The translations under genes and the position numbers were made by a program. The notes below the pieces were generated by a model. That model searched no databases and was not told where the DNA came from. It saw only the letters and a list, made by a program, of their open reading frames with translations. This document shows positions 1-8,486 of a DNA stretch of 34,076 nt, in pieces. Each line of letters opens with the position of its first letter. Positions within the stretch are counted from its first letter, which is position 1. Origin of the DNA: Lysobacteraceae bacterium (GTDB taxonomy: Bacteria; Pseudomonadota; Gammaproteobacteria; Xanthomonadales; BQJN01); contig BQJN01000049.1 of assembly GCA_021604725.1 (NCBI GenBank), forward strand, positions 1 through 34,076. Reading direction: 5' to 3'.

Positions 1-1791
1 CGCGCGTTCGTCGGCATCGAAATCGGGGTCGGTCCAGACTGCAGCCAGTTCCGATGCACCAATCGTGTTGGTCCAGCTCGCGGCCTCAATGTCGACCGTA
101 TTGCCCACCGGCGGTAGCTTGCCGTTGGCATCAGGTTCGCGGCCACCGGACCATACGACATCGTAGACTTTTTCGCGGAGGTCGCCACTATCGTCCATCC
201 AGCCTTTGACGATCTGAATCCGGTCAAGGTTGGCTCCAATTGGGTCTCGTAAAGCAATCATCATGAATGTCGGGGACTGGTCACTGGGTGCCGTCGAGAG
301 ATCACCGCCCATAGGTACACCTTTCTGGTATCCCAGGAATGCCGGCTGACGGTTACGCAGATCATCGTCATTGAATTCCCAGCCACCAAAAAACCGTACA
401 AGTATGCGCGAACCTGTGGTGGCATAGGTTTCCTTGCGTTCCATCGCGTCAAACAGAGCCGCGCGAGTGTTTTCGGTCGCCCAGATACCCTGGTAGCCCG
501 ACGCCAGCAGCATGTCGCCCTCAATAGCACCAAGTGCTGATTTGACAAAGGGGTGCTCCACGCGTGTTGCCGATGGCTCGACACTGGTCGACTTTCCGAA
601 GAAGTTGTCTTCCTCCGCGGTCGTCAGGGACGTATGTGCATCGGTGGCGCCGACCATTCCAAATTTATAGGGGTTGGTGCCGAACTTCTCTTCGAGCGCC
701 AACCCTTGCTTCAATGCCTCGCGTGCATATTCGCGTGGTAGCATCTCTGGCTTCTTCAGTTCCGAGATATCGAGGTTGCCGACGTCCCAGGTGCCGTAAT
801 CGGCGAATTCGTCATCCGGCGACAACTTGGGGTGTGTTTCGCCGTCGCCCTTGATCTGGGTTACTTCGTAAAGTGGCTCCCACTTGGCGCGGAGCATTAC
901 GTATTCCTTGTTCACTCTGCCACCGGCATAAGTCCGGTCAACCGGGAACATCCAACCGTTCGACAGGTTGCCGTTGTGGGCGATAGCGAGCGCTCGGCCC
1001 CTGGTCGTCTCTTCGTAATTGTCGAGCCATTTGTAGAGGTCCAGCGGATCGGTGCTGCCCATCGGCGGCTGCGTTGTCATCGGGATAACTTGCCCTGCTC
1101 GGTCGCCGTCATCGCGCAGAATTACATTACGATGCAAATTGAAGCCCTTCGGCACGGACGTCCACTCGAAGCCGATAAACGCCGTGAAACGCCCTGGCTC
1201 GTTGTAACGTTCAGCGGACTCGATAATTTTGTCCCAAACGCTGTCGTAGATGGTCGACCCTGGGCTGTATTGCTCAACCAACACTTCGGGAATCGTTCCC
1301 TGCGAAAAATTGCCGATCAGGTCGAAGGCCGCTTCGGCGGCTGCCTGGCCACCCTTTGCGAAACCGTCAGCCCATTCCTTGCCTTTTGGCACGGCGAGGA
1401 TATTGGGTGCTCCGCTCTGAATGTCCGTCGCAATACCCATCATGTCGGAATGGTCAGTGATAACCAGAAAATCGAGTGGGCGGCTTAGCTTGACTGGTTG
1501 TCCGCCGGCGGAAACAACTTGTTCCCCACGTGCTAATCGATATGCAGTGTCGTGTCCCGTTGTATTTCCAAACAGACCAGCATCCAGCGAGAGGCCGGTG
1601 TGTAGATGAGTTTCGCCCCAGTAGACCTGGCTTGGGAAGGGCCGTTCGGCCCAGGGCGAATACGCCTTTCCTGGGTACAGGCTGTCAACATCCTCGGCCT
1701 GTATCACTGGGTGGACCTGGGCCAAGGCAAGCGTCGGCATCACTAGACCGATCAGGGCCCCAATAACTGTCTCTCGCACTACATTTTTCAT
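1..1791 (-). CDS. DUF3604 domain protein, 3' end cut by window edge
   Basis: Reading the minus strand from ATG at 1791 gives 597 open codons to the window edge, so the C-terminus is missing. The first ~25 residues form a signal peptide (MKNVVRET..., hydrophobic core, LALAQ), predicting a periplasmic or secreted protein. Next come [16 protein letters not shown] (~57-72), [10 protein letters not shown] (~110-120), [11 protein letters not shown] and GATDAHT, the recognisable pattern of DUF3604 proteins. Their spaced His/Asp residues look like a PHP-type metal site; that catalytic reading is inference. Family members are usually a little over 600 residues, so only a short tail should be missing. 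The substrate is unknown. Several plus-strand frames are open here but lack family signals. Confidence 0.9.
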   Translation of the reverse strand, partial: MKNVVRETVIGALIGLVMPTLALAQVHPVIQAEDVDSLYPGKAYSPWAERPFPSQVYWGETHLHTGLSLDAGLFGNTTGHDTAYRLARGEQVVSAGGQPVKLSRPLDFLVITDHSDMMGIATDIQSGAPNILAVPKGKEWADGFAKGGQAAAEAAFDLIGNFSQGTIPEVLVEQYSPGSTIYDSVWDKIIESAERYNEPGRFTAFIGFEWTSVPKGFNLHRNVILRDDGDRAGQVIPMTTQPPMGSTDPLDLYKWLDNYEETTRGRALAIAHNGNLSNGWMFPVDRTYAGGRVNKEYVMLRAKWEPLYEVTQIKGDGETHPKLSPDDEFADYGTWDVGNLDISELKKPEMLPREYAREALKQGLALEEKFGTNPYKFGMVGATDAHTSLTTAEEDNFFGKSTSVEPSATRVEHPFVKSALGAIEGDMLLASGYQGIWATENTRAALFDAMERKETYATTGSRILVRFFGGWEFNDDDLRNRQPAFLGYQKGVPMGGDLSTAPSDQSPTFMMIALRDPIGANLDRIQIVKGWMDDSGDLREKVYDVVWSGGREPDANGKLPPVGNTVDIEAASWTNTIGASELAAVWTDPDFDADERA

Positions 1792-2139
1792 GAAGGGCCT
1801 CAGTTCAGATTGTTTCTCATTTCCACTAACGCGGAAAGGGTTCAAAGCCACGGGCAGTGGCCTTGTGGGCGTGGCTCTTTTGTCGGTGCTGACTGTGGGG
1901 GCGTCGAGTTGCAAGCTCAATCGGTCTATTGATCAAGAAATCCGCAAAGTGGAGCCATCGATAAGATACGCGGTCAGAGCGTAACAGCGCAAGCGGGGAC
2001 ACCCCCAAGACACCCAGCAGTTTAACGCTTGAGCGGGCAAAAATACGGGGTGATATTGCTCACGCCGTGCTCGGTGACACGGGGCCGGAGTTTCACTTGT
2101 TCCGAATTTGGGCCGCTATCAATTGATGCGCAGAATGCG
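1792..2139. other. Gene-free stretch upstream of the DUF3604 gene
   Basis: About 350 bases between the 5' end of the DUF3604 gene and the 3' end of the next minus-strand gene. It must hold the DUF3604 promoter, but I cannot place -35/-10 boxes with confidence. A short plus-strand frame (1790-1984) with a hydrophobic stretch is probably chance. The string AGCGGGGACAC near 1990 recurs near 14352. Confidence 0.5.
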
Positions 2140-2550
2140 CTATTCGATAGTGTAATCCATCAGCTCAATCGGCAGCCCATCGCCGCCACGGATCTCACAG
2201 CCTCCACCCATGGCGGTCATCACTGAACATATGTTCATGGTGTTGTTGACGCTTGGGCTGGTGCTCCGGAACGCAAACGAAGCCAGATTGGACGCATAGT
2301 TGACGCAGGCGAAATCATACATGGTCATCGCGACAAGGTTGCAACCCACACACCCGTTGCCCTGGGCCACACCCATCACCACCGGCGCCTGTGCACCGGA
2401 AAAATTCCAAATCCAATACGAAAGCTGCGCACCGCCGTAAAAAGCCGGTCTGGCTACCGCCAAAGCCGAACAGTTATCTGCATTTGCCCGCTCGCCGATC
2501 CCCATGGCAATAGCAAGAGCAACGCACACCAGGAGTTGGCGCTTGAACAT
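2140..2550 (-). CDS. Small secreted Cys-rich protein with conserved C-terminal tail (GGDGLPIELM)
   Basis: 136 residues, not assignable to a named family. I chose ATG 2550 (MFKRQLLV) because an AGGGG motif lies 8 bases upstream; an in-frame ATG at 2565 is possible. Residues 1-24 are a signal peptide ending near RANAD. The mature part has at least seven Cys, including a CxxC-like GCVGC, consistent with disulfides in the periplasm or outside. The C-terminus CEIRGGDGLPIELMDYTIE closely matches that of the gene at 21276-21686, which is also exactly 136 residues but otherwise dissimilar. The tail therefore looks like a separate module, perhaps for sorting or anchoring (inference). It is a single gene with no operon partner. 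Confidence 0.75.
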   Translation of the reverse strand: MFKRQLLVCVALAIAMGIGERANADNCSALAVARPAFYGGAQLSYWIWNFSGAQAPVVMGVAQGNGCVGCNLVAMTMYDFACVNYASNLASFAFRSTSPSVNNTMNICSVMTAMGGGCEIRGGDGLPIELMDYTIE

Positions 2551-2705
2551 CTTGTCGCCCCTCATTTTGACGTTGTTCGAACCAGTATTCTGGCAAACTT
2601 GGTTTTTGAGCCTGACGGAGCAGCTAGAAGCTGTCTTTCACAGCGGCAAATCAGATGAAGTGCACCAAGGCTGGATCCAGGTTCCCCATGGGATCCCAAT
2701 TTTAA

Positions 2706-2750
2706 CGCGTCATCCCGGGCCTGGACCCGGGATCCAGAAGCGCTTAGCGC
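2706..2750. repeat. REP-like palindrome, family 1 copy a
   Basis: ATCCCGGG (2712-2719), loop CCTGGA, then CCCGGGAT (2726-2733), a perfect 8-bp stem, followed by CCAGAAGCGCTT. The reverse complement recurs at 8150-8185. This is a typical dispersed palindromic intergenic repeat. Confidence 0.8.
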
Positions 2751-2789
2751 CACAAGGGCCAAGCAGTGACCGCGGCGACAGGGTTGTAG

Positions 2790-3041
2790 CTAGTCGTCCT
2801 TCTTGTTGCGAGAAACCAACCCTTCAATCAATTCGAGCGGTAACGGAAACAGGATCGTTGAGTGTTTCTCCGCCGCAATTTCTGTCAACGTTTGAAGGTA
2901 CCGCAACATCAGCGCGTTAGGCGCGTCGGAAAGCCGGGCTGCCGCTGCAGTCAACTGTTCTGATGCTTCCAGTTCGCCTGATGCGTGGATTACCTTGGCA
3001 CGTCGTGAGCGTTCTGCCTCGGCCTGGCGGACAAGCTCCTA
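2790..3041 (-). pseudogene. C-terminal fragment of an SPFH/stomatin (slipin-type) gene
   Basis: The minus-strand frame closed by TAG at 2790-2792 reads RQAEAERSRRAKVIHASGE..., then LMLRYLQTLTEIAAEKHST and ILFPLPLELI. This is the characteristic coiled C-terminal end of bacterial slipin/SPFH proteins: RQAEAERERRAKVI, ALQLRYLQTL, and the phosphatase-like STIIFPLP stretch. Only ~80 residues remain of a normal ~250. An in-frame TAG at about 3039-3041 opens the fragment and no start is available, so it is a remnant. A perfect hairpin (3045-3072) abuts the truncation point, suggesting that the repeat marks the breakpoint (inference). Confidence 0.8.
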
Positions 3042-3044
3042 GCG

Positions 3045-3072
3045 TTGGACATCCAAGGTTGTGGATGTCCAA
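3045..3072. repeat. TTGGACATCC hairpin, family 2 copy A
   Basis: TTGGACATCC (3045-3054), 8-base loop, GGATGTCCAA (3063-3072): a perfect 10-bp stem. The same stem with a different 8-base loop lies at 18461-18488, and a degenerate copy at 14441-14462. It sits at the broken end of the SPFH fragment. Confidence 0.85.
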
Positions 3073-3303
3073 TGAGTGTCAAAAGTAGGAGCCAAGGTCC
3101 TTTTGTTTCGCGCTTGAGCGAGGTTCGATTGCAATTCCTATCGGTCGTGGCGCTTTTTCGCTATTCTTGAGCCCTCACGGACACATAAAAAGTAACCTTT
3201 CCGGACGCATTCAAACCCTTCTGGTTCGTCAGACAATGGCTTCTTGCCGACATCGTTTGAATCGCGACAGGAAAGCTTTTCGTAACCAGGAGCTTAATGT
3301 CGC

Positions 3304-3906
3304 ATGACAAGTACAAAAACCATTCTAGGTTGCATGTTGATCGCGTTTTTGCTGCCCTCGCTGAGCGCAGCCCAGACCGTCAGTTATGGATTTACCGCCA
3401 CAATTGAGGTCGCCGACCCCCCACTGGACACAGTCTTCACACCAGGAGAGCGTTTGACCGTCTATTTCCAACTCGATTCCGCTGTACCGGATTTGGACCC
3501 TTCGCCGGGGATTGGTGACTACGAAAACGCTGTTTTGATGAGCTCGGCGTTCACCGATGATTACGTGGTCACGGGCACTGGCGGAAATCTTCTTATTTCT
3601 GACATGGCGCCAGGCAATTTCGACATCTTTATCATCCTCGGTTTTGTATCTGGTCCAGCCATTGCGGGGGGCTGTGTGCCCGACACTGCACAAGCTTTCG
3701 CCACCGATTCAACGGGACTTGCGTTTTCCAATGATGCTTTTCCAGTGAGTGCCCCTGACCCCACTAATTTCGATGTTTTTGATGTGAAGCTCAATTTTGC
3801 CTGCCCCGGCGGGCTTGCCAGCCTGACTGCCTTCGGTGACAGTGATGTGGTTGTCTTCATCAACGGATTCGGTGACGCTGCCGTGAGGGCATCAGATTGG
3901 CAGTGA
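3304..3906 (+). CDS. Secreted protein of unknown function
   Basis: 200 residues. The start ATG is preceded by AGGAG about ten bases upstream. Residues 1-23 are a signal peptide (MTSTKTILGCMLIAFLLPSLSAAQ). The mature part is Asp-, Phe- and Gly-rich and beta-like (FTATIEVADPPLDTVFTPGE, then VYFQLDSAVPDLDPSPGIG). This resembles the N-terminal part of PEP-CTERM-type surface proteins ('VDDPLG... G..YTFDS..PD.DP...G.Y'). However, there is no PEP motif, C-terminal TM helix or Arg cluster, and the protein simply ends ASDWQ. It stands alone, and its role is unknown. Confidence 0.7.
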   Translation: MTSTKTILGCMLIAFLLPSLSAAQTVSYGFTATIEVADPPLDTVFTPGERLTVYFQLDSAVPDLDPSPGIGDYENAVLMSSAFTDDYVVTGTGGNLLISDMAPGNFDIFIILGFVSGPAIAGGCVPDTAQAFATDSTGLAFSNDAFPVSAPDPTNFDVFDVKLNFACPGGLASLTAFGDSDVVVFINGFGDAAVRASDWQ

Positions 3907-4160
3907 TTGCGGACAGGCACGGACAGTTACCGAGCTTAAGGCTTTAAAAATTGTCAGGTTTGGGTGGTGTCTCATGCGACCCGACTCATTGCCGCGTTGG
4001 AACGGTCCGAAGGCTGCAACTCCATTCGCCTGGAGAAGGAATTGGGGCAGACAACGGTCGTTGATCAAAGGCCCTCGACGAGCCCCCTGGGAGTGGCCGG
4101 ACAAAGGGAAATAGGGCTGTTGGATAGTCCGGTGTTTTCTTCTCCTGTGAGGTCTGTCCA

Positions 4161-4604
4161 GTGCGACGACCGATGAACATGGCGGAATATGTCCGGCGCC
4201 GAAATGGTGTGCCGATGGGAGCGCGCGGGAGCCTTCGCAATATGCTACAGAGGTCCCTAGGCGCAAGGTCCTTTGCCGTGTTCTGGCAGTACTGGAATCC
4301 GATATTCGGTTACGCCCTGGGGCGCTATATCTTCGCTCCTGCGAAACGATGGTTGCCACCACCGGTCGCACTTTTACTGACCATTGTTGTTTGTGGTGCG
4401 CTGCACGATCTTGTGACAACCTTGGTCCGTGGTTCCGTGGCATTCCTTTTCATGCCGTGGTTCTTTTTTCTCGGGCTCGGTGTTGTGGCAAGTCGTTACG
4501 TCCACATGGATCTGGGTCACCATCCCTGGTGGGTCCGAGCGGCCGTCAATTTAGCCTACGTCTCGGTTTGTCTGGGGCTGGCTATTGGCTTGCAAGGCTC
4601 CTGA
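4161..4604 (+). CDS. Small integral membrane protein, MBOAT/wax-synthase-like C-terminal segment
   Basis: 147 residues from GTG 4161 (GAGG nine bases upstream); ATG 4173 or 4179 are alternatives. After a basic N-terminus comes FWQYWNPIFGYALGRYIFAP, then a hydrophobic helix ending in CGALHDL, then two or three more TM segments. FW...WN...R plus a G-x-x-H-D/E at the end of a helix resembles the wax-synthase-like branch of membrane-bound O-acyltransferases (MBOAT_2), where that His is catalytic. Full enzymes are two to three times longer, so this is either a stand-alone short form or a remnant. Function is tentative. It lies 110 bases upstream of the thioesterase. Confidence 0.6.
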   Translation: MRRPMNMAEYVRRRNGVPMGARGSLRNMLQRSLGARSFAVFWQYWNPIFGYALGRYIFAPAKRWLPPPVALLLTIVVCGALHDLVTTLVRGSVAFLFMPWFFFLGLGVVASRYVHMDLGHHPWWVRAAVNLAYVSVCLGLAIGLQGS

Positions 4605-4713
4605 TCAACATGTTCTAGTGCACCCAGACCCAGGTGCAAGTAGCAGGCGCTCGAGGCACGTTCGCAATGAAAAACTGTTTCGCTATCTGCTTGGTGTTTG
4701 GAATTTGTGAGGT

Positions 4714-5157
4714 ATGAATGCCGTGAGTAGTCCATTGGACGAGCGATTCCCGATTGTGCTTTTTCAGGATGTGCACTGGGGTGATATGGACGCCTTCAAT
4801 CATGTCAACAACACCGTGTACTTCCGCTACTTCGAAGATGCTCGCATCGCATTCTTCGACCGTACCGGCATCAATACGTACATGAAGGAGAACAAGATCG
4901 GTCCCATACTGGCCGCGACGAATTGCGATTTCCGGCTGCCGGTGAGCTACCCGGACCGCATTCACATCGGCGTGAGCTGCTCGATCATTGGCCCGAAGAA
5001 GATGAACATGCAATACGCCGTTTACAGCGAACAGTTTTCCAAGGTGGCGGCCGATGGCGAGGGGCTGGTCGTGTACTATGACTATTGCGCTGGCAACAGT
5101 TGTGAGATTCCCGACTCGATCGTCCAGGCGATCAAAAACCTGTGTGAACATCGATAA
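4714..5157 (+). CDS. Acyl-CoA thioesterase, 4HBT hot-dog fold
   Basis: 147 residues, the usual length for single hot-dog 4-hydroxybenzoyl-CoA thioesterase-like enzymes (YbgC/FadM type), which hydrolyse acyl-CoA thioesters in the cytoplasm. The diagnostic segment HWGDMDAFNHVNNTVYFRYF (~27-46) holds the conserved Asp-x-x-x-His-Val-Asn-Asn with its catalytic Asp. A second conserved region reads LAATNCDFRLPVSYPDRIHI. There is no signal peptide. The substrate chain cannot be told from sequence. It is separated by 160 bases from the next gene, so an operon is not obvious. Confidence 0.9.
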   Translation: MNAVSSPLDERFPIVLFQDVHWGDMDAFNHVNNTVYFRYFEDARIAFFDRTGINTYMKENKIGPILAATNCDFRLPVSYPDRIHIGVSCSIIGPKKMNMQYAVYSEQFSKVAADGEGLVVYYDYCAGNSCEIPDSIVQAIKNLCEHR

Positions 5158-5317
5158 GCAGGCTCATGGGGCCGCTATTAGCCAGAGGACAACTCCGTCT
5201 TCGAACCATGCGCGATAAACTCAATGGAAGGTGGATGTCCGGTTTGTTGTCGCATATATTTGCAAGGACTGATGCCTTTCGGCCGAATCCGGCGATCAAA
5301 CCCTCCAGGAGACCTCT

Positions 5318-6964
5318 ATGACCCGCCTGCTTGCCACCGTCTGCGCCATCGCGCTGGCTGCTCCCATTTTCGCCACAGCGCAGGACTTTTCCATTGGCCG
5401 TATTGATCACCATATCCGCACGTTGTCGGACGATTGGTTCGAAGGCCGCGCGCCGGGCACCCCGGGTGAGGACAAGACAGTCGCTTATCTGTCTGGCGCC
5501 TTCGCCGGCGTTGGTCTGCAGCCGGGTGGCGATTTGCGGTCCGATGGGACGCGGGCCTGGACGCAAGACGTGATCCTCTATCGTTCCACGATGGACGATG
5601 ACCCATTGCTTTCTATCGACATCGGCGGTGAACGCGTCGCCATGGTGCAAAACCAGGACCTGGCAGTGCGCGCGCCGATCAACGGCACGGCCGAGATTCG
5701 CCTCGAAGACGTCCCCCTTATGTTCGTCGGCTATGGTACCCACGCCCCGGAGCGTGACTGGTCTGACTTCAAGGATGTGGACGTGGCCGGAAAGGTCATC
5801 GTGGCTCTTGTCAATGATCCCGATTTCGAAGGCGGCGAGGGTGATTTTGGCGGCGACGCAATGACCTACTACGGCCGCTGGACGTACAAGTATGAGGAAG
5901 CTGCCAGACGCGGCGCAGCGGGCGTGCTGGTTATTCACGAAACCAAACCTGCCAGCTATCCGTGGGGCGTCATCTCCACCGGCAACGATGTCACTTTGGA
6001 CATCGTCCGCGAGGACCCAGCGTCGGCGCATTCGGCGCTGCAGGGCTGGATGCATGTCGATATCGCCAGCCGGCTGTTTGAGGCGGCAGGTACGACCTAT
6101 GAAAACGCCAAGGCCATGGCCCAGCGTCGCGACTTCCAGCCGATGGATCTTGGCGCGACCATCGACGCCACCCTGCTCGCCCGCAGTGACCAGATCGCGG
6201 CGAAGAACGTGGTCGGCATTCTGCCCGGAACCGAAAGCCCTGATGAGTACATCGTCTTCACCGGACATCATGATCACATCGGCGTCGGCGAAGCCGATGA
6301 AACGGGCGACACCATCTACAACGGGGCGATCGACAATGCCACGGGTATCGCCCTGATGATCGAAATGGGCCGCGCATTCGTAGCCAGCGGAGGGACCGAA
6401 CGAAGCCTGGTCTTTCTTGCCGTCGGTGCTGAGGAAAGCGGGCTGTTGGGTGCCAAATACTATGCCGCCAATCCGCTCTATGCCTTGCAAACAACAGTCG
6501 GCGTCATCAACACCGACGCGCCTGGCGTACACGGCCCGACTCGGGATTTTTCGATCTCGGGCAGCGCCAAACTCGGCCTGCTCGACATCATGATCGAACA
6601 AGCGACGCAGATGGGGAGGAGTTACTCACCCGACCCCAATCCGGCCGCAGGCAGCTTTTTCCGATCTGACCATTTCGCCTTTGCGCAGGTCGGCGTGCCC
6701 GCCGTGAGCTTTCGCTCGGGCCGCGATCTTGTCGACGGCGGTGCCGAGCGCGCAGCACAGATCTCGGCGGCCTATTCAAAAAACGACTATCACCAGCAAA
6801 GCGACGAATGGTCGCCCGACTGGGATTTAAGCGGCCTCGTTCGCGACGCCCAATTGATCTACGCGGTAGCCGAACGGCTCGGCAACAGTGGGGAATGGCC
6901 CAACTGGGGCGAGGGCAGCGAGTTCAAGGCGCTGCGCGATGCCAGTGCGGAAATGCGTGAGTAG
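5318..6964 (+). CDS. M28 family zinc metallopeptidase, secreted, with PA-like insert
   Basis: 548 residues; a GGAGA-like site lies just upstream of ATG 5318. Residues 1-22 are a signal peptide. Residues ~90-280 contain a protease-associated-like insert (FVGYGTHAPERDWSDFKDVD, VAGKVIVALVNDPDF, AARRGAAGVLVIHE). The M28 catalytic domain follows: FTGHHDHIG (~314-322, Zn-binding His317 and Asp/His), NGAIDNATG (bridging Asp339), AVGAEESG (Glu372/373), INTDA (Asp400) and a late YHQQSDEW with the last His. All metal and catalytic positions expected of M28 aminopeptidases/carboxypeptidases appear present. It should digest peptides in the periplasm or outside. The large antisense frame here is a shadow. 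Confidence 0.93.
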   Translation: MTRLLATVCAIALAAPIFATAQDFSIGRIDHHIRTLSDDWFEGRAPGTPGEDKTVAYLSGAFAGVGLQPGGDLRSDGTRAWTQDVILYRSTMDDDPLLSIDIGGERVAMVQNQDLAVRAPINGTAEIRLEDVPLMFVGYGTHAPERDWSDFKDVDVAGKVIVALVNDPDFEGGEGDFGGDAMTYYGRWTYKYEEAARRGAAGVLVIHETKPASYPWGVISTGNDVTLDIVREDPASAHSALQGWMHVDIASRLFEAAGTTYENAKAMAQRRDFQPMDLGATIDATLLARSDQIAAKNVVGILPGTESPDEYIVFTGHHDHIGVGEADETGDTIYNGAIDNATGIALMIEMGRAFVASGGTERSLVFLAVGAEESGLLGAKYYAANPLYALQTTVGVINTDAPGVHGPTRDFSISGSAKLGLLDIMIEQATQMGRSYSPDPNPAAGSFFRSDHFAFAQVGVPAVSFRSGRDLVDGGAERAAQISAAYSKNDYHQQSDEWSPDWDLSGLVRDAQLIYAVAERLGNSGEWPNWGEGSEFKALRDASAEMRE

Positions 6965-7106
6965 TCCGAAACGTGGGAAGACCTCGTGAGACGCAGCCCT
7001 TCGAATCAACTCCTGGACCGAAACGTTGCGTCACCCCGTATTGGCGTTAGCTCACCCATGATATGTTGACGTACTCACCATGGTCACACAGCGTAGGCAC
7101 CGACCC

Positions 7107-8069
7107 ATGTCCAACTACAAACAACATCTGTATCCCGAAATTGAACCCTACAACGTCGGACGCCTGAAGGTCTCAGACCTGCATACCATCGTCTATGAGG
7201 AAGTGGGCAATCCACAGGGCCGACCAGCTCTGTTCCTCCATGGTGGCCCCGGTGTTGGCATCACGCCTTCGTATCGCCAGTTTTTCGACCCCGCCCACTA
7301 TCGCGTAATTTTGGTTGACCAGCGCGGGGCTGGTCGCAGTACGCCGCATGCCGAAATCCGTGACAACACGACCTGGGACATCGTGGAAGACCTCGAAAAA
7401 CTAAAAGGCCACCTCGGGATTGAGGATTGGGTGGTGATGGGTGGCAGCTGGGGCAGCTTGCTGGCGCTGTGTTACGCGATCCAACACCCGGAAAGTGTGG
7501 CTGCGATGATCATCCGGGGTATTTTTCTGGGCCGGCAGTTTGAGATCGATTGGATCCACGGTCCGAACGGTGCGGCGCTGGTGTATCCGGAAGAGTTCGA
7601 GCGCTACAAGGCGCTGGTGCCAGATGCTGAGGACAATGTGGCCGCCTATTGTCAACTGCTGAGCAGCGATGACGAGGCGGTGAGACGCGAAGCTGCCAAG
7701 GCATGGTCGCGGTGGGAAGGCACCATGGTCACGGTGTTCCCAGACCCTGAGGGGTTGGAGGAGATGTTGGATAGCCCGTCTGCGATGTCGATTGCTCGGA
7801 TCGAGTCCCATTTTACCAAGCACAAGTTTTATCTCGAACACGAGCACTGGGTTCTCGACAACGCGGCGAGGATGGCCGACATTCCCACCTATATCGTTCA
7901 CGGTCGTTACGATACGGTTTGCCCGCCAATCTCGGCGTGGGAACTGCACAAGGCACTGCCGAAATCCGAACTGGTCATCGTCCCCGACGGCGCGCATTCG
8001 CCAGTCGATGGCGGGATGACCAAGGAATTGGTTCGAGCCTCTGGTGCGGTTCGCGACGCGGGGATTTGA
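7107..8069 (+). CDS. pip: Proline iminopeptidase (S33, alpha/beta hydrolase)
   Basis: 320 residues from ATG 7107 (MSNYKQHLYPEIEPY), the family's usual start; an upstream in-frame ATG at 7080 would add an atypical basic extension. It releases N-terminal proline from peptides in the cytoplasm. HGGPG is the oxyanion-hole motif, DQRGAGRSTPHAEIRDNTT is the signature of prolyl aminopeptidases, GGSWGS carries the nucleophile Ser, GRYDTVCPP the catalytic Asp, and DGAHSP the catalytic His. Length (313-330) is normal. Its last 57 bases are repeated with coding-type divergence at 13801-13857 and 14512-14568. Confidence 0.95.
   Translation: MSNYKQHLYPEIEPYNVGRLKVSDLHTIVYEEVGNPQGRPALFLHGGPGVGITPSYRQFFDPAHYRVILVDQRGAGRSTPHAEIRDNTTWDIVEDLEKLKGHLGIEDWVVMGGSWGSLLALCYAIQHPESVAAMIIRGIFLGRQFEIDWIHGPNGAALVYPEEFERYKALVPDAEDNVAAYCQLLSSDDEAVRREAAKAWSRWEGTMVTVFPDPEGLEEMLDSPSAMSIARIESHFTKHKFYLEHEHWVLDNAARMADIPTYIVHGRYDTVCPPISAWELHKALPKSELVIVPDGAHSPVDGGMTKELVRASGAVRDAGI
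8013..8069 (+). repeat. pip 3'-end repeat, original copy
   Basis: The last 18 codons plus stop of pip. Two further copies lie at 13801-13857 (51 of 57 identical by my count) and 14512-14568 (more diverged), all in the same orientation. Confidence 0.85.
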
Positions 8070-8149
8070 AACGGGCAACCGAGTGCAGGCCCCGCATCCG
8101 TTCCTTGGACACGACGCTGGATGTCCGACTCTTCATTGATGCTATGCGC

Positions 8150-8186
8150 TTCTGGATCAGATCCCGGGTCCAGGCCCGGGATGACC
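8150..8186. repeat. REP-like palindrome, family 1 copy b (inverted relative to copy a)
   Basis: ATCCCGGG (8161-8168), loop TCCAGG, CCCGGGAT (8175-8182), preceded by GCGCTTCTGGATC. It is the reverse complement of the element at 2706-2750. Confidence 0.8.
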
Positions 8187-8259
8187 GTAGGTTCCGTTGT
8201 GGCCTAAAGCGATGGTAGGCAGATCCTACATCCTGTCCTTACGTGACGATTGGCGGATT

Positions 8260-8322
8260 CTACACTCCGTCGTTCCGGGCTTGACCCGGAATCCATCTTC
8301 AAGCCGAGCAATGCTCGTGTCA
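8260..8322. repeat. REP-like palindrome, family 1 copy c
   Basis: TTCCGGG (8273-8279), loop CTTGA, CCCGGAA (8285-8291), then ATCCATCTTCAAGCCGAGCAA. The same ~60-base unit recurs at 18590-18648 in the same orientation. The rest of the 417-base gap 8070-8486 shows no gene. Confidence 0.8.
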
Positions 8323-8486
8323 TGGCCCCTTCTTCCCTCATATAGCGGGCTGCAATAGTCTGTCCAAGCCAAGTGCGGGCTGGCAACTTTATCACGGCTT
8401 TCGGTGCTCGCTTCATCGACTTGAAAGCTCAGCTATCATCGGGCCATTTCGGCCACCGGCACGGCTCTGTTAGGCTAACCTGATTC

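Noticed and set aside
832-1488. 218-codon plus-strand frame opposite the DUF3604 gene
   Set aside because: The minus strand encodes a clear DUF3604 protein with signal peptide and family motifs over the whole span; the plus frame shows no family signal.
1790-1984. Small plus-strand lipoprotein-like ORF (hydrophobic stretch followed by ASSC)
   Set aside because: The hydrophobic stretch is far from the N-terminus, there is no convincing ribosome site, and it overlaps the start region of the DUF3604 gene.
5132-6601. 489-codon minus-strand frame opposite the M28 peptidase
   Set aside because: The plus strand has all M28 metal ligands and a signal peptide; the antisense frame is a by-product of GC-rich codon bias.
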